A stretch of 64,000 nucleotides of DNA from Treponema sp. Marseille-Q4130 (GTDB lineage: Bacteria > Spirochaetota > Spirochaetia > Treponematales > Treponemataceae), in the NCBI RefSeq assembly GCF_014334325.1, contig NZ_JACSET010000001.1, positions 366,910 to 430,909 on the forward strand, read 5' to 3'. This document shows positions 51,606 through 59,929 of this stretch, piece by piece. Under the pieces are notes generated by a model, which had not been told where the DNA came from, searched no databases, and saw only the letters and a list, made by a program, of their open reading frames with translations. Numbering within the stretch: position 1 is the first letter of the stretch; the number at the start of each line of letters is the position of its first letter. The position numbers and the translations under genes are program-made.

Positions 51606-52333
51606 TGCAGTCCTCCAAATGGTAATCTCTGATCGGTAAACGTCGTCAGCAATACGCAATGTTCCGTTTCCGATTGAATTGATCTGTCCCAATCCAAGAC
51701 ATCCGAAATTTGTTTCGAACGATGCTTCGAAAATACATCGAATCGAACACAAATTTTCGTGCTAAAATTTACCGCTCCACGTTATCGCGTGTTGTGCAAG
51801 GCGTGCCTTTAAACGTATGACGGTGCGGATATAAAAAAACGCGCGGAAAGCAATGCGCCCTTCGTGCGTTTTTGTGCGATGTGTATAGTGTGTGTCCGTC
51901 ATATACGGACGGGTATGCGGCGGATGAGCGGGAAACGCCTCTAGCGGAGATGCGGAGATGCGGAGATGCGGAGATGCGGAGATGCGGAGATGCGGAGAAT
52001 TTTGCCAAGCCCGCGCGACTATGTCAAGCACCCTGCTGCAAGATGTACGAATGCCCGTGCATACTCGGAAAGCGGAGAAAAGATACAGCCTATATTCTCT
52101 CATAGCTTCAGTATACGGCATAATACGAAAATGTGCAAGGAAATTCACCACGTTAACACGGAAATCAATTTTGTAAACGGTTTTCCAATTTTTAACGGAG
52201 ACGATACGACACCGTGCCGTACATTGAACGAAATCCCTATTATTCTTTCATAAAAAAGCGCGTAATGTATCACTTTGTAAACGATATATACTGTAGCGGC
52301 TTTCTAACCCGCGTTATCTCAATAACCGAACGG
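51606..52333. other. Long intergenic region with an 8-bp tandem repeat
   Basis: No gene is supported. At 51944-51998 there are six perfect GCGGAGAT units plus a partial one. On the minus strand they precede the FGE-like lipoprotein by about 340 nt. Open frames over the repeat (SPHLRISASPHL-type) are repeat artefacts. The remaining sequence shows nothing I can name. Confidence 0.7.
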
Positions 52334-52657
52334 TTAAACGAGACGCGCTATTTCAGACGTTCAATTTAAACCTTCCTATAAATGCGGCATTGCAGGAAGT
52401 GTCAACTTCCGAAACTGCCGCATCAGTGCGCGTGAGCGCACACGTATATCCGCGAGTTTTCAAAAGAAAACTCGAAGTTAAATTGAACGGCGCTATTTCA
52501 GCGTTTCGTTTAAACTTTCCTTAAAATTCAACAGTCGAACAAAATATCAATTTTGGAGACTGTTGAATTAGTGCGCGGAAGCGCACACGTATATCCGCGA
52601 GTTTTCGAATGAAAACTCGATATTAAACGAGACGCGCTATTTCAGCGTCTCGTTTAA
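52334..52657. repeat. Two-unit structured repeat running into the 3' end of coaE
   Basis: Three identical cores GCTATTTCA (52347, 52492, 52636; spacing 145 and 144 bp) delimit two units. Unit b arms: CGTTCAATTTAA (52358-52369) / TTAAATTGAACG (52478-52489). Unit c arms: GCGTTTCGTTTAA (52501-52513) / TTAAACGAGACGC (52623-52635, one G-T pair). Each unit holds three stems: a variable stem I (ATGCGGCA/TGCCGCAT or AATTCAACAGTC/GACTGTTGAATT); stem II GTGCGC/GCGCAC capped by GTGA or GGAA; then ACGTATATCCG and stem III CGAGTTTTC/GAAAACTCG. The third core contains the coaE stop codon. Confidence 0.9.
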
Positions 52658-53260
52658 ACTTTCGATACGCTGAAGCGCTTTTTCCGTATTTCGTTCGAGG
52701 ACGGAAAGGGATAAAGCATTGCGCAGCTTGACGATGGGTATGCCGGTTTGTTCGTAACTTCGATACAAGCCGCGCTGGGCACGAAATCGTTTGCAGATCG
52801 CGTGTATCGTTTCTCCATCGCGTTTTTTTGCACGTAAAAGGCGTACCAAAAAGGGCGCTTCGACGTAGAGGATCGCGCCGCACATGCGCATGAGAGTCGG
52901 CGTTTTGTAGAGTACGGCTGCGTTGAGCGCGATGTTTTTTGCCTCATGCGAATCGATTTTTTGCATCGCGCATTTTTCGATTGCGGGATAGACGATCGCT
53001 TCCTGTTTTGCAAGCAGCGACGCATCGGAAAAAACGAGCTTTCCGAGCGAGCGCCTGTCGATGCTTCCGTCCTGCCTCACGATATCGATACCGCATTTTT
53101 TCGCATCCTGCGAAAAGGTTCGGATGATTTTATCGGCTTCACTCTCTATCGCCGCGTGGACGAGGGCGTCCGCGTCAATGCAGAGCCAGCCGCGCTTTTC
53201 AAGCAGTTTTGCGACCGCGTTTTTTCCCGCAGCCATAGGGCCCGTGACGCAGATGATCAA
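52637..53260 (-). CDS. coaE: Dephospho-CoA kinase (TTG start)
   Basis: 207 residues. The P-loop is CVTGPMAAGKNAV (residues about 4-16) and CIDADALVHAA supplies the substrate-binding Asp. LVFSDASLLAKQEAIVYPAI and VEAPFLVRLLRAKKRDG (lid) complete the CoaE layout. It phosphorylates dephospho-CoA, the last step of coenzyme A synthesis. Start: TTG 53260, whose last two bases are the first two of the polA stop (TTGA overlap), with GGGAG about 8 nt upstream; the longer in-frame extension lies inside polA. The last nine codons (ESLNETLK-stop) belong to the structured repeat and recur downstream. Confidence 0.9.
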   Translation of the reverse strand: MIICVTGPMAAGKNAVAKLLEKRGWLCIDADALVHAAIESEADKIIRTFSQDAKKCGIDIVRQDGSIDRRSLGKLVFSDASLLAKQEAIVYPAIEKCAMQKIDSHEAKNIALNAAVLYKTPTLMRMCGAILYVEAPFLVRLLRAKKRDGETIHAICKRFRAQRGLYRSYEQTGIPIVKLRNALSLSVLERNTEKALQRIESLNETLK

Positions 53261-56184
53261 TGAAAGGCTCCCCAGTTTTTGCCCGCTTCGATCGAAACGC
53301 GGAGCGGAACCGAAAGTTTTACCGCGCCTTCCATTTTTTCGCGTATGAGAGCGAGCGTCGCATCGAGGACGGATTTTTCCGACGGGCATTCGAAGATGAG
53401 TTCGTCGTGCACTTGGAGCAAAAGACGGGCGCCGTTTTTTTCTTTTCGAAGAGCTGCATCCACGTCGAGCATCGCCTGTTTTACGATGTCCGCCGCGCTC
53501 CCTTGTACAGGCGTATTTACCGCGACGCGCTCGGCAGCCGCTTTTTCCACGCGGTTTCTGGAATTAATATTAATAATTTTTCTGCGGCGTCCGAAAATCG
53601 TTTCGACGTATCCGTGCGTTTCGGCAAACGAAATCGTCGAATCGATAAAACGTCTGATCGACGAATACTGCGTAAAATAATGTTCGATAAACGAAGCGGC
53701 CTGCGTTCGTGAAATACCCAAATTGCGCGCGAGTCGGAACGCGCTCATGCCGTAGATGATGCCGAAATTGATCGTCTTTGCGACTCTCCTTTCGTCCGCC
53801 GTAACTTTTTCCGGAGGCGTCGAAAATAAAAGTGATGCCGTTGCGCGGTGGATATCGACGCCCTCGCTGAACGCTTTGCACATGTTTTTGTCGCCCGACA
53901 GGTGTGCGAGGACGACGAGTTCGATCTGCGAATAGTCTGCCGAAATGAGATGCGTATTCGGCAAAGCGGTAAAGGCTGAGCGGATTCTCCTGCCGTCTTC
54001 GTTCCGCACCGGAATGTTTTGCAAGTTCGGATCGCGCGATGAAAGCCGCCCGGTCGCCGTTCCCGTCTGCATATAGTTCGTGTGCAAGCGTTTGTTTTTA
54101 TCGCAGAGTTTCGGCAGCGCTTCGACGTAGGTCGACTGCAGCTTTGTCTTTTCGCGGTATGTGAGAATTTTTTGCGGCACCGGATGATAAGCCGAAAGTT
54201 CTTCGAGCACCGTCGTGTCCGTCGAATAACCGGTTTTCGTCTTTTTGCCGTGCGGCAATTTCAGTTCTTCGAATAAAATTTCCTGCAGCTGTTTCGGAGA
54301 AGCGATATTGAATTCGTGTCCGACGATTTCGTATATTTCTTTTTGCACCGTTTCGATTTCACCGGTGAGTTCGGCGTCGTATTTGTCGAGCGCTTTTGTG
54401 TTTACGTGGATGCCGTGCAGTTCCATTTCCGCGAGGATAGGAAGCAGCTTCATTTCGACATCGGTAAATAAATTTAATAATTTATTTTTTTCAAGCCGTT
54501 CGCGGAAAAGATGCCAAAGCTGCAGCGTAAAATCGGCATCTTCGGCACCGTAGTCGGCGGCTTTATCGAGCGGTACATCGGCAAAGCTTCCTCCTTTGGG
54601 TACGATATCGTCGTATTCGATTCCCGAAAGCGAGAGATTTTTTTCCGCAAGATATTCGAGCGCGTATGAAGCGCCTCCCGTTTTATCCGGATCGAGCAGC
54701 CACGCAGCGACCATCGTGTCGGCGATTTTGCACGAAGGGGAGGGATACTCTCCGCCTCCCAGCGCGATGCCGTTCGTGCGAAGCACTTCGTAATCGAATT
54801 TGCCGTTGTGCATGACGACGGTGATGTCTTTGTCGGTAAAAAGCCGTGCGATCTGCGCAAGCGCATCCTGCTTTGAAATGAGCGGGCCTGAAAAAAGCGC
54901 ATCGGTGAGTACAAGCGGAACGTAGACTGCTTTGCCGGGTATCGTGCACAGCGAAAAGCCGACGAGAGAAGCGCTCATCGTGTCGAGACTGTCCGTTTCA
55001 CAGTCGAAAGCGGCACATTTTTCTTTCGATGCGATAATGCCGTCGACGATTTTTTTGAGTTCTTCGATGTCGGTTACGGCGCGGTATTCGCCTTTGTTTT
55101 TTGTAAGTGGCTTGAGAATCGGAGTGTCTTCCGTATCGGATCCTCGTTCGGACGATGCGCTTTCCGCTTCTTCGTCTCCGGCACCTTTCGCATTCTGCCG
55201 CGCAGTGTGGGCGGCGCTTTGTCGCGGCGGGCGAGATGAGTCGTTCGCTGCAGAGTCTTTTCGCGCGCCGCCCGTTTCGCCGCCTGAGCTTCCGTTTTCC
55301 GCTGCGAGAGCGGCATAGGATTTTGCGACGGTAGGCGCTTCGTAAAATGAAAGCTTTTCCGCGGCGGCATTGAAATCAAATGAAACGGGAGGAATCGCAT
55401 CTTCGAGGTTTTTTACGCACGGCACGTCATAACACAATTTTATTAATTTTTGTGAAAAATATGCGTCGTCTTTTCCCGCCCGCAGCTTTTCACCTGCGGC
55501 TCCCTTTATTTCATCCGCATGTGCGAAAATGTTGTCGAGGTTTCCGTACGCGTCGATGTATTTGCACGCGGTTTTCGGCCCGACGCCTTTTACGCCCGGC
55601 ACGTTGTCCGATGCGTCTCCGATGAGCGAAAGCAGATCGAGCATCCGTTCGGGAAGGACGCCCCATTCGGCTTTAACGCCGTTCGAATCGATCGCTTTCC
55701 AAATGAGGGCGGTATCGGGTTTTAAAATCTGCGTCGTGCCGTTTACGAGCTGCATCAAATCTTTGTCGCCCGAAAGGATACGGCATGTACGCCCGCTTGC
55801 CGCCGCCTTTGCCGCAACCGTCGCGATGATATCGTCGGCTTCGTAGCCGTCGCACTGCAGGATCGGAATGCCGAGAGATGCGAGAATGTCTTCGATCCAC
55901 GGGATCTGGGCGTGCAGGTCGTCGGGCGTTTTTGCGCGTGTGGCTTTGTATTCATCGTACATTTCGTGGCGGAACGTCGGCGTGCGCGAATCGAAAGCCG
56001 CGGCGATGTAACGCGGTTTATAGTGCGTAAACACCGCGTGCAGATTTCTGAAAAAACCGAAAAGTGCGGAAATGTTTTCCCCGCGGCTGTTTGTCAGCGG
56101 CCGCGAAATAAACGCAAAATAACAACGGTAGATGAGCCCGTACGAATCGAGGATATAGATGGTGTCGTCGTTGAATTCCTGCAT
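53257..56184 (-). CDS. polA: DNA polymerase I
   Basis: 975 residues. The N-terminal 5'-3' exonuclease is at about 1-290 (YILDSYGLIYRCYFAF, CDGYEADDIIAT, SLIGDASDNVPGVKGVGPKTA). A linker of low complexity rich in Ser/Ala/Arg spans about 290-360. The 3'-5' exonuclease domain keeps its catalytic acids (AFDCETDS, HNGKFDYEVL, YGAEDADFTL), so proofreading is expected. The polymerase domain is at about 580-975 (SADYSQIELVVLAHLSGD, RRVAKTINFGIIYGMSAF, LLQVHDELIFECP). It acts in repair and Okazaki fragment processing. coaE overlaps its stop, indicating a polA-coaE operon. Confidence 0.97.
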   Translation of the reverse strand: MQEFNDDTIYILDSYGLIYRCYFAFISRPLTNSRGENISALFGFFRNLHAVFTHYKPRYIAAAFDSRTPTFRHEMYDEYKATRAKTPDDLHAQIPWIEDILASLGIPILQCDGYEADDIIATVAAKAAASGRTCRILSGDKDLMQLVNGTTQILKPDTALIWKAIDSNGVKAEWGVLPERMLDLLSLIGDASDNVPGVKGVGPKTACKYIDAYGNLDNIFAHADEIKGAAGEKLRAGKDDAYFSQKLIKLCYDVPCVKNLEDAIPPVSFDFNAAAEKLSFYEAPTVAKSYAALAAENGSSGGETGGARKDSAANDSSRPPRQSAAHTARQNAKGAGDEEAESASSERGSDTEDTPILKPLTKNKGEYRAVTDIEELKKIVDGIIASKEKCAAFDCETDSLDTMSASLVGFSLCTIPGKAVYVPLVLTDALFSGPLISKQDALAQIARLFTDKDITVVMHNGKFDYEVLRTNGIALGGGEYPSPSCKIADTMVAAWLLDPDKTGGASYALEYLAEKNLSLSGIEYDDIVPKGGSFADVPLDKAADYGAEDADFTLQLWHLFRERLEKNKLLNLFTDVEMKLLPILAEMELHGIHVNTKALDKYDAELTGEIETVQKEIYEIVGHEFNIASPKQLQEILFEELKLPHGKKTKTGYSTDTTVLEELSAYHPVPQKILTYREKTKLQSTYVEALPKLCDKNKRLHTNYMQTGTATGRLSSRDPNLQNIPVRNEDGRRIRSAFTALPNTHLISADYSQIELVVLAHLSGDKNMCKAFSEGVDIHRATASLLFSTPPEKVTADERRVAKTINFGIIYGMSAFRLARNLGISRTQAASFIEHYFTQYSSIRRFIDSTISFAETHGYVETIFGRRRKIININSRNRVEKAAAERVAVNTPVQGSAADIVKQAMLDVDAALRKEKNGARLLLQVHDELIFECPSEKSVLDATLALIREKMEGAVKLSVPLRVSIEAGKNWGAFH

Positions 56185-56317
56185 AGCCCCATTTTAGCAC
56201 GGGCGAAAACGGTTTTCAACTCGTGTGTTTGGCTAAGATTTGTGCATCTCAACACGTTTGCCGTTTCGGTAAGCCTTATGCGCGGCACAATTCAATATAT
56301 CCGTTTCTTGTCAATTT

Positions 56318-56896
56318 TTACCACTCAAACGTTTCGCGTTCCGTCCATGTTCCGCCTCTCATGGCAAAGAGCGTTATCGATCGTACGTCGAAACTTTCGT
56401 GCAGATCGAGCGAATCGAAATACGAAAGCGCATCTTCGATCGCGCCGGGCGGTATGTCGCGGTTCGCAAGGGTGATGTGCGGTACAAAAGTTCGCGCATC
56501 TCGCTTTGCCGTTCCCGGACATTTTGCTAAAAGGGAATCGTAGACGAGAGTGCGGAGAGCCGTCCATTCGCTTGACGGTTCGACGTGCGCAAAGATCGTC
56601 TGCGAAGAAAAAGCGCCGAAACCGTTTACCGCGCAGCAAAGCGTTTGTCTTTTTGCGCCCCACGCGGATGCCGCTTCGGCGAGCGCTTCGAACAAGGTGC
56701 GTTCGGAAAATTTTTCATCGAGGTAAAACGGCGGTACAAGCGTTATATGCAGGGGAGTGCCTTGTCCGCTTTTGCAACCGAAGCGCGCTCTCATCCAAGC
56801 GCGGCACGCTTCAAGCGGAACGACGAGGTTTTCGGGAACGAGTACGCCGATAAAATGCGTTTGCCGAATCGGGGACGTAAAAGATTTTTTTTGCAT
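56318..56896 (-). CDS. thpR: RNA 2',3'-cyclic phosphodiesterase (2'-5' RNA ligase family)
   Basis: 192 residues from ATG 56896. Two HxTx catalytic motifs, HITLVPPFY (about residue 50) and HITLANRD (about 140), are the hallmark of the 2H phosphoesterase fold; FAHVEPS lies between. The family opens 2',3'-cyclic phosphates on RNA ends. An in-frame ATG six codons upstream is excluded because the extended -10 box lies between them. TGCTATAAT is followed by six T residues and then the ATG, with no ribosome site, so the transcript is predicted to be leaderless. Confidence 0.85.
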   Translation of the reverse strand: MQKKSFTSPIRQTHFIGVLVPENLVVPLEACRAWMRARFGCKSGQGTPLHITLVPPFYLDEKFSERTLFEALAEAASAWGAKRQTLCCAVNGFGAFSSQTIFAHVEPSSEWTALRTLVYDSLLAKCPGTAKRDARTFVPHITLANRDIPPGAIEDALSYFDSLDLHESFDVRSITLFAMRGGTWTERETFEW

Positions 56897-56902
56897 AAAA
56901 AA

Positions 56903-56911
56903 ATTATAGCA
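56903..56911 (-). promoter_or_regulatory. Extended -10 promoter of thpR (leaderless)
   Basis: On the minus strand TGC-TATAAT ends 6 nt before the ATG at 56896. No good -35 box is seen, consistent with an extended -10 promoter. Confidence 0.65.
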
Positions 56912-57007
56912 CATTGCACGGCATAATAAAATGCGCTTTTGGGCGTTCCGCTAAACTGCTTCCAATCCGATTGCAATATCGGTACTATAATGCTGTGCGA
57001 GGTTTAT

Positions 57008-58456
57008 ATGCAAAAATTATTAATATTGATTTTTTCAATCGTCCTGTTGTTTTGCGCCTGTGTATCCAGCGGTAAAGCTCAGTACGGTATCGTCTTCGAT
57101 CCGAATACATATGAGGAGCGTACGTTTTCGGCGCGAGAAAAATCGGTACGATACCGAGCGTACGAAAATATCGTGTACGTAAAAAATCCCGTCGATACGG
57201 ATTATCAAATCATGAATATCTATATTCCTTCGGCGTATTTTTCGGGAGGGCAGGTCTCAGGCTATAATGAACGGACGGCTCCGATTTTTTTCCCGAATGC
57301 GGTCGGCGGCTATATGCCGGGAAAACCGATAACGCTCGCAGACGGTGACGGTAAAAACGTAAACGCTTCGGCGTATGCGCTGTTGCACGGATTTGTCGTC
57401 GCTTCTCCCGGTGCGCGCGGGCGCACGTCGGATGTGGGAAGAGCTCCTTCATGCATCGTCGATTTAAAAGCTGCGGTGCGCTATCTCCGGTATAACGACC
57501 GTATTATGCCGGGCGATGCCGAAAAAATCGTTTCGAACGGTACGAGTGCCGGAGGTGCGCTTTCGGCTTTGCTCGGCGCAAGCGGCAACAGCAGTGATTA
57601 CGAGCCGTATCTGCGCGCGCTCGGCGCTGCCCGCGAACGGGACGACATCTTTGCCGTTTCCGCATATTGTCCGATCACCGATCTTGAACATGCGGATGCT
57701 GCATACGAGTGGGAGTTCAACGGCTGCAACAATTACCGTAAAATGGATATTACGATGCTCGACTATAAAGTGCAGCGCACCTATGTTACAGGAACGCTCA
57801 CCGAAGACGAGCAAAGCGTTTCATCCGATTTGAAACGGCTCTTTCCGTTATATATTAATAATTTAAAACTTGTATCGAACGGAATACCGCTTTCGCTTGA
57901 TGCCGACGGAAACGGTACATTTAAAGACGCGATCGCGCTCCTGGTCATCGATTCTGCAAACAAAGCGCTCGCTTCGGGTACCGATATGTCACAGTACGAT
58001 TTTTTGACGATCGAAAACGGCAAAGTTACCGCCGTCGATTTCGACGCGTATATTGCGTACCGCGGGCGGCAAAAACTGCCTCCGGCCTTCGATGCGCTCG
58101 ACGGGAGTTCCGGAGAAAACAATCTCTTCGGCAATAAGACGCTCGAGTTCCGTCACTTTACGAAGTACGGCACGGAACACGGAAAAGCAGGTATTGAGAC
58201 GGCGGAAACTTCCGTTATTAAAATGATGAACCCTCTGAATTATATCGATTCGGACACTGCCGTTTCGGCAAAGCATTGGCGTATCAGGCACGGCACAAAA
58301 GACAGCGACACGGCGCTTGCCGTCCCGTTTATCCTCGCGTCAAAGCTTGAAGCCGCCGGATTTTCCGTAGACTTTACGTATCCGTGGGATAAAACGCATT
58401 CGGGCGATTACGATCTCGCAGAGCTCTTCGCGTGGATCACGGCTGCTTGCCGCTGA
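57008..58456 (+). CDS. Tannase/feruloyl esterase-like lipoprotein
   Basis: 482 residues from ATG 57008 (GAGGT 5 nt before it; the in-frame extension to 56939 lacks a signal peptide). The signal ends in FCAC (Cys about 18). The mature alpha/beta hydrolase has the nucleophile elbow SNGTSAGGALSALLGASGN, closely resembling subtype B tannases, together with VVASPGARGRTS, FAVSAYCPITDLEHAD and a C-terminal RIRHGTKDSDTALAVPFILA ... WDKTHSGDYD with the probable acid and His. Likely an envelope-anchored esterase for plant or aromatic esters; the substrate is uncertain. Its 3' end overlaps the convergent PfkB gene by 20 bp. Confidence 0.75.
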   Translation: MQKLLILIFSIVLLFCACVSSGKAQYGIVFDPNTYEERTFSAREKSVRYRAYENIVYVKNPVDTDYQIMNIYIPSAYFSGGQVSGYNERTAPIFFPNAVGGYMPGKPITLADGDGKNVNASAYALLHGFVVASPGARGRTSDVGRAPSCIVDLKAAVRYLRYNDRIMPGDAEKIVSNGTSAGGALSALLGASGNSSDYEPYLRALGAARERDDIFAVSAYCPITDLEHADAAYEWEFNGCNNYRKMDITMLDYKVQRTYVTGTLTEDEQSVSSDLKRLFPLYINNLKLVSNGIPLSLDADGNGTFKDAIALLVIDSANKALASGTDMSQYDFLTIENGKVTAVDFDAYIAYRGRQKLPPAFDALDGSSGENNLFGNKTLEFRHFTKYGTEHGKAGIETAETSVIKMMNPLNYIDSDTAVSAKHWRIRHGTKDSDTALAVPFILASKLEAAGFSVDFTYPWDKTHSGDYDLAELFAWITAACR

Positions 58457-59423
58457 TGTCAGGGAAAGAAGCGAGGAGCTTTTCCGTTTCGGAAAGAGAA
58501 GCCAATGCGGGGATCGCACCGTATCGCGACACGCAGAGCGTTGCGGCGGCATTTGCAAAGTGCAGATCGCATTTGAGTTCGTCTTCAGTAAACGAAAACG
58601 GATTTTTGCGCCGAGTCAGCCGATAGAGAAGGGCGCCGGTAAAAGAATCTCCTGCGCCCGTCGTATCGCGCACTTCGATATTGTATTGCGGGATCGATAC
58701 GATGCCTTCGTACGCTTGCGTCTTATAGAAGACGCCGTCTTTGCCGAGCGTTACACAGACGAGCTTTGCACCTTCGTCGAGGATCTCCTGTGCGGCGATC
58801 GGCGTGTTTTCTCCGTACATGAGCGCAAGTTCGTTGTCGGCGATTTTAACAAAATCGGCATATTTAAAAAGCGAGCGCATCGTTTCGACGCCCTCTTTTT
58901 TGCCTCTCCACAGCGGCTCCCTCCAGTTCGGATCATATGAGATGAATGTGCCGCCGTTTTTTGCGCAGTCGATCGCTTTGTGCGTCGCCGAAAGAGAAGG
59001 TTCGTCAGTACACGAAAGCGAACCGATATGTAAAAACGTGCTGTCGTTTATTAATTTTTCATCGATGTCATCGGCAGACAGATTGATGTCGGCGCCGTCC
59101 GAGCGCGCAAACGAAAACGATCGCTCGCCGGAAGAAGAAAGCGACACGAAAGCGAGCGTCGTGTGCCGATCGGGATCCGTCTTCATCGCTCCCGTACAGA
59201 CACCGCAGTTTTCGAGCGCCGCTTTCGCATCGCGCCCGAATGCGTCGTTTCCGATCTTTCCGATAAAAGCGGCTCGCGCGCCGAGCTTTGCGGCAGCGGC
59301 TGCGGCATTTGCCGGAGCGCCTCCCGGATTTTCTTCGAACAGCGTTCTGCCGTTTTTCGATTTGCCTGCGGGCGTAAAGTCGATAAGTATTTCACCGAGC
59401 GCCGTAACGTCGAATCGTTTCAT
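58437..59423 (-). CDS. PfkB-family sugar kinase (fructokinase-like)
   Basis: 328 residues. N-terminal GEILIDFTPAG and NPGGAPANAAAAAAKLG (family signature 1) and the catalytic DTTGAGDSFTGALL (signature 2, Asp in GAGD) mark a ribokinase-fold kinase. YDPNWREPLW is typical of fructokinase-type members, making fructose or a similar ketose the most likely substrate. Cytoplasmic. Monocistronic as far as visible, convergent with the tannase-like gene. Confidence 0.9.
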   Translation of the reverse strand: MKRFDVTALGEILIDFTPAGKSKNGRTLFEENPGGAPANAAAAAAKLGARAAFIGKIGNDAFGRDAKAALENCGVCTGAMKTDPDRHTTLAFVSLSSSGERSFSFARSDGADINLSADDIDEKLINDSTFLHIGSLSCTDEPSLSATHKAIDCAKNGGTFISYDPNWREPLWRGKKEGVETMRSLFKYADFVKIADNELALMYGENTPIAAQEILDEGAKLVCVTLGKDGVFYKTQAYEGIVSIPQYNIEVRDTTGAGDSFTGALLYRLTRRKNPFSFTEDELKCDLHFANAAATLCVSRYGAIPALASLSETEKLLASFPDISGKQP

Positions 59424-59929
59424 AATTTCTCCCGTACTTGTTGTTCCGCGTTTGAATTTTTTATTGCCGCTTTATCGTAATAATCCTGCGCCGATCCCGC
59501 ATAAAAGAGCGAGCAACTTTCCGGCAATAAGAATATACGCGACAAGTTTTTAGTCATGCTTCCGCTCTCGCTTTTTGATTCATTTTTATTCTATCATATT
59601 TTTTATTGTTTTTCCATCGCGTCAAATAGAGGTGCGTATTCGGCTTCTTTTTCCGCGGGGCATATGCACCAAAATTTTCCGCTTGCATACCGAATACCAA
59701 AAGCCGATTTTGTTGTATATGAGAATTTTTTCACCGGCAAGGTCTTTCAGCTGCAGCCTTTTTCTTTCGCTTGCCTAATTCAACATAGCTCCGTATGCGG
59801 GTATCTTCGGTTATCGTCGAAGCCGTTTCGGAACAGTTGGTTTTTTCAAATCTGCACCTGTATCCTATACAAAGTTAATAAAATTTGTTAGAATCCCACA
59901 ACTTCATTACTGATAGGGGATGATACATT
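59424..59929. other. Intergenic region between PfkB kinase and exported-protein gene
   Basis: Nothing convincing inside. Short open frames on plus (59556-59891) are Phe/Ser-rich and lack a ribosome site. The right end carries AT-rich sequence with AAGTTAATAAAATTTGTTAGAAT, a possible promoter for the gene at 59930. Confidence 0.5.

Noticed and set aside
51769-52151. Open frames over the GCGGAGAT repeat (ISASPHLR-type).
   Set aside because: Open only because the 8-bp unit lacks stops; no ribosome site and no coding character outside the repeat.
52334-52657. Integron attC sites: heptamers GTTAAAC (52333) and GTTAAAT (52477) fit GTTRRRY at unit ends.
   Set aside because: The opposite ends read RYYYAAA instead of RYYYAAC, the third right end is ATTAAAC, units contain no cassette gene, stems II and III have no place in attC, and no integrase is in the window. 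Kept only as a distant alternative.
52334-52657. Retron msr/msd or group II intron.
   Set aside because: No reverse transcriptase gene in the window and the tandem, gene-end-associated layout does not match.
59556-59891. Small gene of 111 codons between the PfkB kinase and the exported protein.
   Set aside because: Composition typical of chance frame (Phe/Ser-rich), no ribosome site and no recognisable domain.
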